A stretch of DNA of 64,000 nucleotides, taken from positions 63,178,001 to 63,242,000 of the forward strand of contig NC_088679.1 of the NCBI RefSeq assembly GCF_950023065.1, in the 5' to 3' direction. Below, piece after piece: positions 31,716-45,100 of the stretch (positions are counted from its first letter, which is position 1; each line of letters starts with the position of its first letter). This DNA comes from Planococcus citri (lineage: Eukaryota > Arthropoda > Insecta > Hemiptera > Pseudococcidae). Position numbers and translations under genes: made by a program. Under the pieces are notes generated by a model, which was given only the letters and a program-made list of their open reading frames with translations, did not search any database and had not been told where the DNA came from.

Positions 31716-33135
31716 GGATCATTCCACGTGAATTCGACCTAGAAGTGGTCAGGGAGGGGGGGGGGTTGACAATTGTTTTGAAATTTTTCCTGTGGAAAGA
31801 GCTTTTTAAGGGATGACCGATGGCGCAAATTGCAGCCCTCTAGCCCTCTTTTAAAGACTGCTAGTGGGTGTCAAAGTTTTCAGTGAACTTGAAATACATA
31901 TCATCCATTTCAGCAGTGAAGCACTCGATAGTCGCGATTCCTACAAAAATTTAACTTTTGCCAATAGTTAGGGGGTTTGAAAGACTTTTTGGTGATATCA
32001 TAAAAATAAGTGTTGCCAGTTTTTTTCGTACAAAAAATTAGCTCGAAAAGTTTCAAATCGTAGTTTTTATATCGTTCTGACTCTCAAAAATTCTGAAAAA
32101 AAATATATTGGGACAACTTTTCAAGCTGAACAACATATTAAGAAATTGGGATTGCATTATTTCGTAGAGTCGATTTAAAAAACTGGAAAGTATAGATACG
32201 AAAAAATGCGATTTCTTGATTTAAAACTTGAAAAAAGTTTTGATTGGTGAAGTTGCACCATTCGACCCTTATTTTTACGTATCCGTTGAAAAAGTTGAAA
32301 TACTCCTTTCACTCGATGAAATAAGGTTAAACTCGTCACAAAAAATCAAAATTGAGTGAATTGAAAAAATACATTAATTTTAATTTTTTTGCCATGAGTG
32401 TAATTTTTTTCAACTTTTTCATGAAATACGTAAGAAGGAGGTCTAAATAAGACAATTGAACAAATTTAAAGTTTTTTTGATGTTTAGAATTGAAAACTGA
32501 ATTTTTTCAAATTTTGATTTTTTTGTGCTGAGTTTATTTCATTGAGTACCCAAGAAGGGGTTTTCAACTTTTTCAACGGATACGTAAAAATAAGGGTCAA
32601 GGGGGGCAACTTCACCAATCAAAACTTTTTTCATGTTTAAATTTAAAAAATTAAGTTTTTCGTGAACATTCAATTTTTTAAATCGACTCTACGAAATAAT
32701 GCCTCCCAATTTTTTAATATGTTGTTCAGTTTGAAAAGTTGTCCATAATATATTTTTTTTCAGAATTTTTGAGGGTCACAACGATATAAAAACTACGATT
32801 TGAATTTTTTGTACGAAAAAAGTGGCAACACTGATTTTTATTATATCATCAAAAAGCTTCTCAAACCCCCTAACTATTGGAAAAAGTTCCATTTTGGTAG
32901 GTATCGCGGTTATCGAGTATTCCACTGCTGAAATGGATGATACGTATTATTTCAAGTTCACGGAAACTTTAATACCCCCTCCCGCCTTTAAAAAAGGGCT
33001 AGAGGGCTGCGATTTGCGCCATTGGCCATTCCCTTGAAATGTTCTTTCCGCAGGAAAAATTTCAAAAAAATTTTCGACCCCCCCCCCCCCTTCCCTAACC
33101 ACTTCGTGGTCGAATTGACGAGGAATACCTAATCG
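31716..33135. mobile_element. Foldback element, family A (long inverted repeat)
   Basis: The left side reads ATTCCACGTGAATTCGACC, then a G-run, GCAGCCCTCTAGCCCTCTTT, CATTTCAGCAGTG and GTGTTGCCAGTTTTT. The right side is the reverse complement: AGTGGCAACACTGATTTT, CCACTGCTGAAATGGATGAT, AGGGCTAGAGGGCTGCGAT, a C-run, and GGTCGAATTGACGAGGAAT. The arms are roughly 600 bp around a short AT-rich centre near 32400. No coding capacity. Related to 40141-42178 and to the fragment at 800-1080. Confidence 0.82.
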
Positions 33136-35589
33136 TCCAGCAGATTTTTAAAAGTTCAATTTTGAACCCTTTATTTTAACACGCTGAGTCGATTGAGGAG
33201 ACTCCAGAACGGCTAGAAAGTACATCTAATCGACTCAGCACGTTGAAATTAGGGTATAAAGCAAATTGTAGCCTGGCAACTTCATTGGGTAAAATTTTGT
33301 GGAAATCTCCACTTTCAAAAATCTGCTGGTGTTTCCAAAACTATCTAAAACGAATCAAAATCCTTTCGAATCAATTCAAAGGCTCCAAGGGGTCCATAAA
33401 ATTTCAATTTTCTACTCGTCAATTTGCTGGAATTTTGATTTTTTTCAAATTTTTAGCAGCCCATATTGATTTTAAAAAATTCATGAATAAAAAATCAGAA
33501 AATGCATTCGAGCACCAGAAATTTTGGCTAGTGATATGTTTTTGCTCCATTAATTTCCAGGATGGGCAAAACATCAACATCACATTTTAGGACATTTTAT
33601 TGAAAAAAAATTTGTTTAAAAAATATTATTTCTATTAATCTTGTTGGAAGTGTCTTTTGAAGCATGTTGTATTATGACCTAGAAATTTTTGCATTTTTTT
33701 TTGTTAAAATTTTAAACTTCTTTTTTTGCTCCAGCTCTCAAAATCTTCTGATCCTAGCTCATGAGGTTCCTTAATTCCTAATTTCTTAGTTAATTCCCTA
33801 CTTGAGGAATTGCAAAAAAAAAAGCAAAAACAATTACAATAAATATGAAATTTTCCAATTTTTTTAAAATTTCAAACAGAATGTTTCACCGGAAGCTTCA
33901 AAATGACTCAAAAACGAGTCAGTAATTTCGAAAGCTCAAAAGCAAGGTATCTAATTTTCAGCTTGATTACGTTGAAGTGTCCATAAAAGACGATTTTTTT
34001 ACTGCCATGGGAGGGGGAAAAGGAGATGAGAATGCTCCATGCAAAAATCGTACTTCTATCGAAATCAGAGCTAATCCCTCGCGCGACGAATTCGCTGCAC
34101 TTTGAAACCATGAGATTCCCAAAGATCCCTCGTAAAAGAATACCTACTTTGGAATTAACCATCAACAAAACCTTATGTAACGTGAACTGATTCGATCCCC
34201 TCGTCGATGTACACGAAGAATTACAGCCCAAACGTCAAAAATTACGTAAGTATTTGTACATTTACGCAGGCGAAATTATCAACAAAAAAGGCCCCATATA
34301 CGTAATAAATTAGACGTCGGGATACGGACTTGTTATTTGTAGGAGTTTTATTGGAGCATTTTATTGTTTATGGTTATAGCGTGTTTTCTTTTTTGACTAC
34401 GGGCCGTAAAATTTTCACTGGTAAAATTCAAAAAAGATTTCCAGTTGAAAAGAAACGTTTACCCTAAAACAAAACGTAGAATAGGAGCAAAAAAAAAAAA
34501 AGAAGCAAGATATATTACGGGAGGGGTTGGAGTATTTTTCATTTTAAGTACGACGATGCGACGAAGTGAAACCGGAAGCAGAGATTTCCCGTTTGCAAAA
34601 AGCTTTGCTGTAGAGAAGGATTTCCACATCCCACCGGTGTACTTGATCAGCTGTTAAATTTGTATCTTGGCAGTTTTAATAGCTCGAACGGTAATAGGAA
34701 ATTAAATAAATGACGTTTGCGCAAAATCTTGGACCATTTGTAAATTGGCCCGGTGCCATAATTTGTGACACAACGGATACAGCATCGAAAATTTGTCGAA
34801 CTTTATCCGGAATTGAGTAAATGGTGTGATTTAATCGGCGCGATGCGATGCGAAATCTTTCTCAACGTACTATAATTTCAAATAAGGTGTGTAAAACTAA
34901 GGTACTAAGCGGAAAACGAACACCGGAACGTACCGGTGTTTTTCGTGGACCGTGGTCTTGTTTTCGCTCATTAATTTTCATTTTACTTTACCATCACATG
35001 TACCTACCCACTGGCTTATATATAGCTGAAAAACTATCGAATGGATAAAATAAACGTTCAAAAGCGCCGAAAACAAGCTCTTTCCATTACTTATGTTTTT
35101 ATACATCGATGGCTCGTACGTATTATGCGATCAAATGTAGCATCGGCTTCGTTGTCGACCGATGAAAAAGACGTGTCGATTTGATGAACGTTGATGGGAT
35201 TATACTGCTGGAAGAAAATACGATTGCGAGTGTAGTATAGAGTACCTATAGGTAAAGGTGTAGACGGCACCTCCCGTCCTAGTTGCACAGGTACCTTACA
35301 TGTTGGGCGTACGTTGAACTCGAATTTTTTTAATTAGTAGTAAACAAGTGTACATGTGCATAGATGCTAAAAAAAATTAACAATGTGAATCAATCATTCA
35401 TTAAGACATCAACTGCGGCGAGACGTTCAAGTCGTATATTTGATTGGTGTTTTCGAATGAGTGAAGTCCCATAATGATGCTCGTTCATTTTTACAAAAAA
35501 TTCATCATTATTATACCTAGGTATAGGTACCTACTCATCTTCCATATGACATGTGCACAAAGATGGATCGACCAAAAAAAGTTGGCGGA
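33136..35589. other. Non-coding stretch with a palindromic hairpin at 33180-33245
   Basis: AACACGCTGAGTCGATTGAG and its near reverse complement, CTAATCGACTCAGCACGTTG, frame about 25 bases and could form a hairpin. The sequence after it (33250-33330: GGTAAAATTTTGTGGAAATC...ATCTGCTGG) resembles the repeat family at 60525-61900. The rest, including 34440-34660, shows no supportable gene. Confidence 0.5.
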
Positions 35590-36375
35590 TTTTGACCAAA
35601 TTAGCAGATCCGTTCATTTTCAGTTGAAAGTTACTCAGAATTTTTTTTAGCTCTGGAGGTGTCCCTGAAGAGGAGATAGAGGCCTCAAAGAGGGGACATT
35701 TTTGAAAAATGCGTGAGTTCTTCGCTCTAGCTCCAACACAACCTGTATTGGGGAAAATGACCCAATCCTAAATGAAAGTATTTGAAATTCTGCGTCGATC
35801 AATGCAATTGCAATCAAAATCCATGACCACTTTCAGGGTTCTTTTGAGCGGTTGAAGATTTGCAAATCATTTTTTTCTGGATTAATTTGTGTTTTGAAAT
35901 TTTTTTCTTCACAAATATCTATTTTGTATTAATTATGCCAAAACATTGAAATATATCATTCCTAAAAGTGGAGAAATATCCCCAGTTTCAGAAACGATAC
36001 TTTCAATATTTTGGCATGACTAATGGGAAATATTTGGCAAGAAAAAATTTTCAAAACACGAATTTATTCAAAAATCAGCGATTTTTGCATTTCCAACCGC
36101 TCAGTAGAACACTGAAAGTGGTCTTAAATTTTGACGGTAATAGCATAGATTGACCCAGAATTTCAAATATTTTCATTTAAGACTGAGCCATTTTTCCCAA
36201 AACAGGTTGTCTAGCGAAAGGGGCGAAAAACCACGATTTTTTCGAAAATGCCCCCTCTTTGAGAGCCCTAATCTCCCCTTCAGGGGCACCTATGGAGCTA
36301 AAAAAAAACTTGTGGGTAATAATGTTGGACTTGAAATGAAGTTCTCTGCTAAATTTAATCAAAATCGCTTCATTT
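35590..36375. mobile_element. Foldback element, family B
   Basis: The left arm holds TTTTTAGCTCTGGAGGTGTC, CCTCAAAGAGGGGACATTTT, CAACACAACCTGTATTGGGG and GACCACTTTCAGGGTTCTTT. The right arm holds their reverse counterparts (AACACTGAAAGTGGTC, CCCAAAACAGGTTGTC, AATGCCCCCTCTTTGAGAG, GGGGCACCTATGGAGCTAAA). The arms are about 330 bp and diverged. Relatives lie at 51050-51915 and, in part, at 42250-42470. Confidence 0.75.
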
Positions 36376-36604
36376 TTTTGGGACGATTCATCCTAATGTA
36401 CCTACATGGATAATTCTCAGAAAAAAGGTCAATTTTGATGTGCATAATTTTGAAAAATAAAAATCATTTTTTTGGAAAATTTCAAGTGGGAATCATTTGT
36501 ATAGGTGTCCCAGATCCCTGTTCTAGTATTGGCCTCAATTCAATCCCCCCCACTGTGGACCCCGGCCCCCCTAAAACAGCGATAATTAGAATTCGACCCT
36601 CATC

Positions 36605-36862
36605 GATGTGTAATATGTCGATTGATATGTTTTCGAGGTCGTAGAATTCGAATCTGGAGTCATTTTTTATGTAGAGGTGGAGAGGGAGGCGTGGGGAGGG
36701 GGAAAATGTCAAATTTTGCTTATATTATCGTGTAATATGTCAATTTATGTTTTTCAGGCCGCGAAGTTCGAATCTGGACTTATTTTTATGGTAGGGGTAG
36801 AGGTGAGGTGTGGGGAGGGAGAAAATGTCAAATTTTGCTTGTTTTATCGTGTAATATGTCGA
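36605..36862. repeat. Two tandem ~120-bp units
   Basis: GTGTAATATGTC recurs at about 36609, 36730 and 36850. Between these are two similar units containing GAATTCGAATCTGGA (or AAGTTCGAATCTGGA), a GGTGGAGAGGGAGG-like purine stretch and AAAATGTCAAATTTTGCTT. Confidence 0.8.
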
Positions 36863-36884
36863 CTAGCGCGATAAAAGTACAGCT

Positions 36885-37500
36885 GTCTGAAATTTGGCCA
36901 AGTCGAAGGACAAATGGGCGCTGGACAAGCCGAAGGACAATCTCAACGTTTTTTCGTTTCTAGCCTTACCTACTGGACATTATTCAATTTTTAACACGTA
37001 ATAAATGTGTACTTATCATGTAGAATAACTTCCCTTTCTCAATTATCGTTTTTGGCGGGTTCATCAGGGTAAATAAAAAGGCAAGCCGAAGGACACCAAT
37101 TTTGCGAAATATCATATTTTCAGAGACAAGTACGATCAGAACGAGCCATTGCGTAGGTTATGAGAATAGCATTGCGGGGTAACATTTTTATGAAGACAGT
37201 GAACCAGTGCAGCCACTCACCAGAAAAAAATATTGGATTGGGAAGCTACCAAAAATAATTGAAAATTGCTCTAAAATTTGCGCAAAAAGTGTGTGACAGT
37301 TTTCAAATGTGAAATGTCAGCTTCCTATATGGACTTATTCCAATTGCAATTTGCACAATAATGGACCTTCGTGTTCTATGATAATGAGAACGTGCCAATT
37401 TTTCCCCAAAAAAATGAAGTTCATGACACTTTATAACATTCATTTTCAAAAACATGGTGTGTGACAGCCAAGTCGAAGGACATTTGGGGTATAAAATCGA
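36885..37500. repeat. Dispersed word AAG(C/T)CGAAGGACA, four copies
   Basis: GAAGGACA preceded by CAAGTC or CAAGCC occurs near 36900, 36928, 37083 and 37470. No coding frame links them and their origin is unknown. Confidence 0.6.
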
Positions 37501-37696
37501 ATGTACACCAATGAAAGGAGGGGCTAAAAATTGCAATACCATATGTGAAATGTGTGGGGGATGATCCTTGAATGGACCAAAAAAAAATTCATGCCAAAAC
37601 CTTTGAGAAGCCATGTACACGATTTTTACCTTTTTCTGAGAATTACCCACATACATGTAATCACAAACTAAGGAGGATGAACGTAAAGCTTCTCCG

Positions 37697-38938
37697 GAAC
37701 CTTTTGAGGTGTCACTTTCCGATTTGAACGGGAACAAGATTCTTGAGAACAGCATGGTCTAAACCCCCCAAAACCAAATTTTCAGCTGACCAACTTCATT
37801 TTTCGATTTTTGGCGGGCGTTTGAGAATTCAAAATTGACTGATTTTGGTGATTTATATATTTTTTTAAAAAAGTACGTACTTGATCAGTAAAAATGATCA
37901 AAATAAGTCCTAAAACTGATATTGATTTTCCAAATCCAAATTTCACCATTTCCTGCCATTCTGGAGCCTCCAGCGCGATTCTTCAATTTCTCCAGAATTT
38001 TTAATTTGCTCCAGAAGACGTAAATATGAAGTTGGGCAGCTAAAAATCGAGTTGTAAGTTATACTCGACCTGTTTAACAAGTTTATCCACATTTGAGCCG
38101 ATTTTGGAAATGGCACCTCAATATTGGTTTTTTGACCAGCATTTTTCACAATAAAAATATCCAAAAAACCAAAAGCTTCCCGTTTGGGAAGAAATTTTCG
38201 AAATTTGCGCGAATCGCTGTATTTCGTCCAGAATTAACCCCCCGAGGACGAAATTCACCATTTCCAGCCATTTTGGAGCCTCCAGCGCGATTTTTCAATT
38301 TCTCCAGAATTTTGAATTTGCTCCAGAAAGCGTGAATATGAAATAGGGCAGCTAAAAATCGAGTTGTGTGTCATACTCGACCTCTTATCCACATTTGGGC
38401 CGATTTTAGGAGTGACACCTCAAGAGTGGTTTTTTGAACAGCTTTTTTCATAGTAAAAATATCCAAAAAAAACCAAAAGTTTTCCGTTTGGGAGGAAATT
38501 TTTGAAATTTTCGTGAATCGCTGTATTCCGTCCAGAACTATCCCCCTCTCCCTCCCAAGGGTAAATTTAGCCATTTCTCACGCCTTCTGGAGCATATTCA
38601 AAATTCTGGAGAAATTGAAGAATCGCGCTGGAGGCTCTAGAATGGCTGGAAATGGTGAAATTTGGATTTGGAAAATTAATATCGGTTTTAGGATTCTATT
38701 TTGATTATTTTTACTGATCACGTAGCTACGTTACTATTTTTTGAAAAAAATGATAATAAATCACCAAAAACAGTCAATTTTGAATTTTTAAACATTGGTC
38801 AAAAATCGAAAAATGAATTTGGACCAATTGGGGAGCTGAAAATTTGGTTTTGGGGGTTTTAGACCACGCTCTTTCCAAAAACCGCGATCCCGTTCAAATC
38901 GGAGGGTGAAACCTCGAGAGGTTCCTACAAGATTGTGG
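37697..38938. mobile_element. Foldback element, family C, with an internal tandem duplication
   Basis: Left arm (about 37697-38000) and right arm (about 38585-38938) are inverted copies. Examples are AGCATGGTCTAAACCCCC against GGGTTTTAGACCACGCT, and CTGGAGCCTCCAGCGCGAT against ATCGCGCTGGAGGCTCTAG. Between them a ~315-bp unit (GCAGCTAAAAATCGAGTTGT...TCGCTGTATTTCGTCCAG) is present twice, near 38035 and 38348. No coding capacity. Confidence 0.78.
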
Positions 38939-40140
38939 TTCAACTATTTCAAAAATTGAGCCCATAACGTCGATTTTTAAAAAAATAGTGATTTTTGATA
39001 AAGTGTGCCCACCATATTGCTTATCATGACATCGCTGAAATACTAATAACCAATATGCAACATGATTTCCTCTATTTTAGGGAAATTTTTGGAGCCAAGG
39101 AGGACATCACTAACATCAAATCAAGAAAATAGCTGATATTGGGGTTCTGTGCTCCGAAAAGCCTAATACGTATATCACATTAAAGGCAATTTTTAATTTT
39201 CAACAGAGAAAATTACAAAAAAACGGCATGCCTAGTTTTTTTTTTTTTGAAAATTGCTTGTTGGAAACATTTATTATACAATTGTTCGAGATGGATAATG
39301 CTGACATGGAATTCAATACATTGGATAAGCTCACACCCTAGAATATCTAATTATCTACCCAGAAAAAATGGAGAAAATGAAAGTCAATGTCGCATTGCTG
39401 AGGTAAAAGTACCCTAAGATACTTGAAAAGGCCTTGCTGTTCCACGGTGACTTGGTATGTTCAGTAGATTTTTCCAAGATGACCCCCATTAGTAAAATTA
39501 GTCAAAAAAAAAAAAAGAAAAAATGACGAGAAACTGATTTTTAAAAAACAAACTACGATTCTATTCATTTTGATATTGGTGAAAAATTGAACTCGACTCA
39601 TTTCATGAGTTTCTTTTAAGACAAAAATAAATACAAAAATTTGGCTAAAAATATATTTCGAGTGCACGTCAATAATCTTTACACCGCGGGTGATTATATC
39701 ATTTTGAAAATGCATCCGCAATCCGTCATGAACAGTGTAATATGTGTTGCCTACCCCCTGGCACTAGGCGTGTCGTTCAAGTTATAAAGTGCAGGTGCAA
39801 TCCACTCGCCGAACGCACAGCTAGAGGTGATCTTGTTCATTTTTCGATTTCGAGAATCCATAAGTATTGTATTTTTCATCGGCTGTGACTTTTTTGATAA
39901 TTTGTCTGCTTATTTCAATTAAAATTATGAAGAAGGAATGAAAAATGTTCGAATGTCTATACGTCGTGAAAGTATGTAGGTACCTAGGTATTTTGAATAA
40001 TACACGTACACTTCTAAGGTTAAATTGAGCCATGGGCCAGAAGTGACGCCATTATTTGCTTCTCGCTCATGTCAATGAGTGACTGTGACACAATGTCATC
40101 TCCTTCTGGAATGGACAAAACTGAATTCATCAACTAACAG
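38939..40140. other. Non-coding stretch, no gene seen
   Basis: AT-rich, with the palindromic word GTAGGTACCTAGGTA near 39977. No supported exon, RNA gene or repeat unit. Confidence 0.45.
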
Positions 40141-42178
40141 GAGGGTCATTCCACGTCAATTCAACCAACAAGTGGTAAGAGGGGTCGGCGATTTTTTTGA
40201 TATTTCTCATGTGAAAAGACCTTCCGAAAGGATGACAAATGGCACAAATCACAGCCCTCACATTTTTTTCAAATGCTGTTAGGGGGGGGCGGGCAAAGTT
40301 TTCAGTGAGCTTGAAACATCATCCATTTCAGCAGTGGATGACTCGATAACCGCGATACCTACCAAAACGAAACTTTTTCCTATAGTTGGGGGTTTTGAAA
40401 AGCTTTTTGATGATATCATAAAAATCAGTGTTGCCACTTTTTTTCGTACGAAAAATTTGCTCGAAAAATATCAAAATGTAGTTTTCATATCATTCCGACT
40501 CTCAAAAATGCTGAAAAAAATATATTATGGACAACTTTTTATGCTGAACAACATATTAAAAAATTGGAATGGCATTGTTTCGTAAAGTCGATTTAAAAAA
40601 ATTTAAACTTTGTGAAAAATGCGATTTTTTGATTTGAAACACGAAAAAAAGTTTTGATCGGTGGAGTTGACCCATTTGACTCCTATTGCTACGTGTTCAT
40701 TGAAAAGATTGAAAACCCTCTTTCACTCAATGAAATAAAAACATCACAAAAAAAATCAAAATTCGAAAAGATTTAAAAAATGAACACGAACTGAATAAAT
40801 TTCAACTTTTTTTGATGTTTGGAATTGAAAATTGAATTTTTTGATTTTTTGTGATGAGTTCATTATTTTCATCGAGTGAAAGGATTTTTTCAACTTTTTC
40901 AACGGATACGTAAAAATAGGAGTCAAATGGGTCAACTTCGCCGATCAAAACTTTTTTCATTTTCTAAATCAAAAAATTGCATTTTTTCGCAAACTTCCAA
41001 TTTTTTTAAATCGACTTTACGAAATAATGCCATCCCAATTTTTTAATATGTTGTTTAGCATAAAAAATTGTCCATTAAATATTTTTTTTTCAGAATTTTT
41101 GAGTCGGAATGATAATTATAAAAACTACGTTTTGATCTCAAAAATTCTGAAAAAAAAATATTTAATGGACAATTTTTTATGCTAAACAACATATTAAAAA
41201 ATTGGGATGGCATTATGTCGTAAAGTCGATTTTTAAAAATTGAAAGTTTGCAAAAAGTGTGATTTTTTGATTTGAAACTTGAAATAAAGTTTTCACTGGT
41301 GAAGTTAACCCAATTGACCTCTATTTTTACCTGTCCGTTGAAAAAGTTGAAGAAACCCCTTTACTCAATGAAAAAAACTCATCACGTCATCACAAAAAAA
41401 TAAAAAAAAATAAACTAATTTCAATTTTTTTTATGAGTGTGATTTTTATCAACTTTTTCTTGAAACACGTCAGAAAGAGGTCAAAATAAGACAACTGAAT
41501 AAATTTAAACTTTTTTTGATGTTGAAATTGAAAATCGAATTTTTTCGAATTTTGATTTTTTTGTGATGAGTTTATTTCATTGAGTGAAGGGGGTTTTTCA
41601 ACTTTTTCAACGGATACGTAAAAATAGAGGTCAGATGGATCAACTTTGCCGGTCAAAACTTTTTTTCATGTTTCAAATCTAAAAATCGCATTTTTTTCTC
41701 AAACTTTCAATTTTTTTAAATCGACTTTACGACATAATGCCATCCCAATTTCTTGATATATTGTTCAGAATAAAAAGTTGTCCATAACATATTTTTTTCA
41801 GTATTTTTGAGAGCCGGAATGATATGAAAACTACGTTTTGAAACTTTTCGAGCTAATTTTTTGTACAAAAAAAAGTGGCAACACTGATTTTTATGATATC
41901 ACCAAAAAGCTTTTCAAAACCCCTAACTATTGGAAAAAGTTCCATTTTGGTACGTATCGCGGTTATCGAGTAATCCACTGCTGAAATGGATGATATTTCA
42001 AGTTCACTAAAAAATTTGACACCCCCTAACAGCCTTTAAAAAAGGGCTAGAGGGCTGCGATTTGCGACATTGGTCATCCCTTCGGAAGGTCTTCCCACAG
42101 GAAAAATTTTAAAAAAATCTCCGACCCTCCCCTTCTTACCACTTGTTGATCGAATTGACGTGGAAAATGACCCAGGAG
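40141..42178. mobile_element. Compound double foldback element, family A
   Basis: The outer ends are inverted: GGGTCATTCCACGTCAATTC at the left and GAATTGACGTGGAAAATGACC at the right. Inside, the same arm motif (CAACTTTTTCAACGGATACG...TTTTTGAGAG, or its reverse) occurs four times in alternating orientation, near 40440-40700, 40880-41105, 41128-41350 and 41585-41860. A near-perfect inner palindrome has arms at 41006-41102 and 41133-41230. This looks like one family A element that has suffered a tandem or nested duplication. Confidence 0.8.
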
Positions 42179-45100
42179 CGCAATTCCAACCGGTATCAAC
42201 ATTTGAATCTTGATGGAAAAAGCATAAATCGACGAAAAATCTCAAATTACTTTCATTTGCTACCAGACCATTTTCCCCTCAAAACAGGTTTGGCAGAAGC
42301 TAAAGCGAAAAAATCACGATTTTTTTCAAAACTGTTCTATCTTTGAGGGCTTATAACTCCCTTCTAGGAGCACCTCCATAGCTAAAAAATTTTCCAAGTA
42401 ACTTTGTCAACTCAAAATTAACGCCTCTGCTGAATTTGGTCAAAATCTGTACATTTTTTTTCGACCCACCCGAATCTAGATGAATTGAAATGAAACTTAC
42501 ACCGGTATTTATGGGGTTACCTAATCTGTATTTATTTGTGATGAATTAATATTAGATAGGTGTGTGCGTGTGATCATTCTCAACTATCACATCAAGGTTG
42601 TGTTCTATAGCTTATTATTCAATTTGATTAACTTTGTTCACCTTACCTACTTAATATTGTGTAAAAGGTATTGTATACTGCAGTATACCCAGAAGTGGAC
42701 AAATACTGGCAGGTATATTTTATAATTAGCTTCATTCATGTAAGTACATTGCAATAATTGTGTCAAAATTTATCAGAATAGATATGAAATTTCGTTATGT
42801 GTTGTGGCACACAATCTAATTCATATGAAAAGGGTCCATATAAGCAACTCTTTTCTTCAGTCCATAGGCTATAGGTACCTACTTATAATTCATTTTGAAC
42901 TTGAAGATGGCTATATGGACGTATAGCCTATCACGGTATGATATGGTCTAAGAAAAAATTCAATATAGGTGCGTGATTCCGCACGTCAGACACGCTTTGA
43001 GATGATAATGCTCATAAATGGGAAGCTGGGCGACGCGACGCGAAGACGATACGCAGGTATATTTGTAGGACGAGGTACCCGAGGCGGTATTATGTTCGGT
43101 GTACATTAAAAACGTGATTCAATCATCACAAAAATTGACCATTTATTATAAACGGGAGTGAAGAACAAAAAACAAACAACGATCAAGAGAAGGGAAAAAA
43201 ACCAACCTAATGGACAGGTACAGGTACAGGTACGCCGACCAATACACACACACACTCACACAGAGCTTAACAAATGATTATTTTTAAGAAAGCGGAGGGT
43301 GCCTTTTGTTGGTTTTTCTTATTACCGCGTCCGTTCCGGTGGTACCAGCGAACTTGGTACGTGACAAACGGGCTACACGTTACACTCGACTAAATTCAAT
43401 CTTTAGTGATTGTGTTTTCTTCTTCGGTTCCAGCAGCAAATTCAGCAGCCAAGCAACCAATACCACCAAGTCCGCCGAGCTTCATGGATGATAATGCATC
43501 CTCTCTCAGCTCGTTAAGTGCAGTTATTGAGCCGTGCACGACAAATTATTTTTTTCGGCTTGATTGCGACGAGACGGAGTTTCGGGTCTATATAGGGGGC
43601 TAGTATGTGGGGATCTGTGGATATGTCGTCGACGCGACGCCGTTTCCTACTGCTTTTGCACGACGATTAAATATTTTCACACCGCAGGCAGGGTCAACGC
43701 TTCAGAGGAGATGCGCTCGTTAACGAGGTAATCGTTCGATTAGCCATATTGAAATCATCTTAGAAGAGGCGCTCGTGGAGGCGTATCCGAGTAATTAATG
43801 CCATATATCAAACTCGATCGAGAATTGATTGTATAGGGGAGTTGTTGAAGCCTGAATCGAAATAATATTGTCGATAAGGAAGTGTATGAATGTGCTTTTC
43901 AATGTAGGTATAGGTATACCGAGGAGTTTAATGAATTGCTCACTTGATTTTCTAAAGTGGCTGTGGGCAGTTAGTAAACATTATTGTGATTAAATATTCA
44001 CCGGTAACACGAGCTAGGTACAATGCAATCAAAGATGTACGAATGGACGAGTAATTGAGAGATGGTATTTTATTCTTGTTATACCTGGTCCGATTAGATG
44101 ATCCTACGAGCAACAGAATTCATTAGGTAGGTATCCATGAAAAGTCTGATATCGTCAGAATGTATTGATGAGGTGGTTTTTTTCATTTTCTGTAAAAGGT
44201 ATTTTCTGAAAATGTGTTTCAACGAGCAAAATTGATTCCATGCCAAAGTGATTTTTCTTTGGGCCTTCCTTCTTTTTCTGAACCCTTTCGCGTCGACCCT
44301 TTGTCCAAAGTAAACAGTCTTATAAATTTTTCTCTATTTTTCGTCCACTGATTTTCAGGCTGTCATTTGATTTTGAAATTGGTTCGTGTTTAATTTGACG
44401 GAGAGAGTATCGCTAAAACGTTGCAAGTAGCGATCATTCTTCAGTACACTTTTAAAAAAACATCAGATTTCTTTCAAAGTTAATTATGTAAGTTTTTTTT
44501 TTATTCATAATTATGTACAGCTCCAAACAGGGTTACCAAAAGGACTGCTGGAAAACTAAAGGGTCATTCCATAACGTTTCTCAAATGTCAGAAAAAATTA
44601 TTAATGAATAATTTTTCATGCTGCCATTATAAAAAAGTAAGCAGAGAAGAAATTTTAATGAATTTTTTCAACATTTTCAGTTAATAAGTCATTGGCAATT
44701 TTTTATAGATTAATTGATTTCAAAATCATGTTCAAAAAACAAATTTTTTGGCAAATAAAAAGCGCTATCTTTGAGATTTCTTCAGAATTTTCAATCCGTA
44801 TTTTCGTACTTCTATTTTAATTGCAAGTTTTTTAACTGACTTTTTTACATCATCAAAAGTACCAACACTGATTTTGGCTCCATGAGCCAAAGTTTAATCC
44901 GCAAAATTGACCAAAACCACAGCTACAGGCATTTAAAATTTTCATTTGGCAATCATTTTGAAAATTTTCAAAATTTTATGAGCTAAAAAACTGAGTTGTG
45001 ACGCACTCTTGACCTATTCAACGAATTTATCCACATTTGGTCTCATTTTGAGGAGAATGCTGTGAGTATTTTTGTTTTGAACCAACATATTCATATATTG

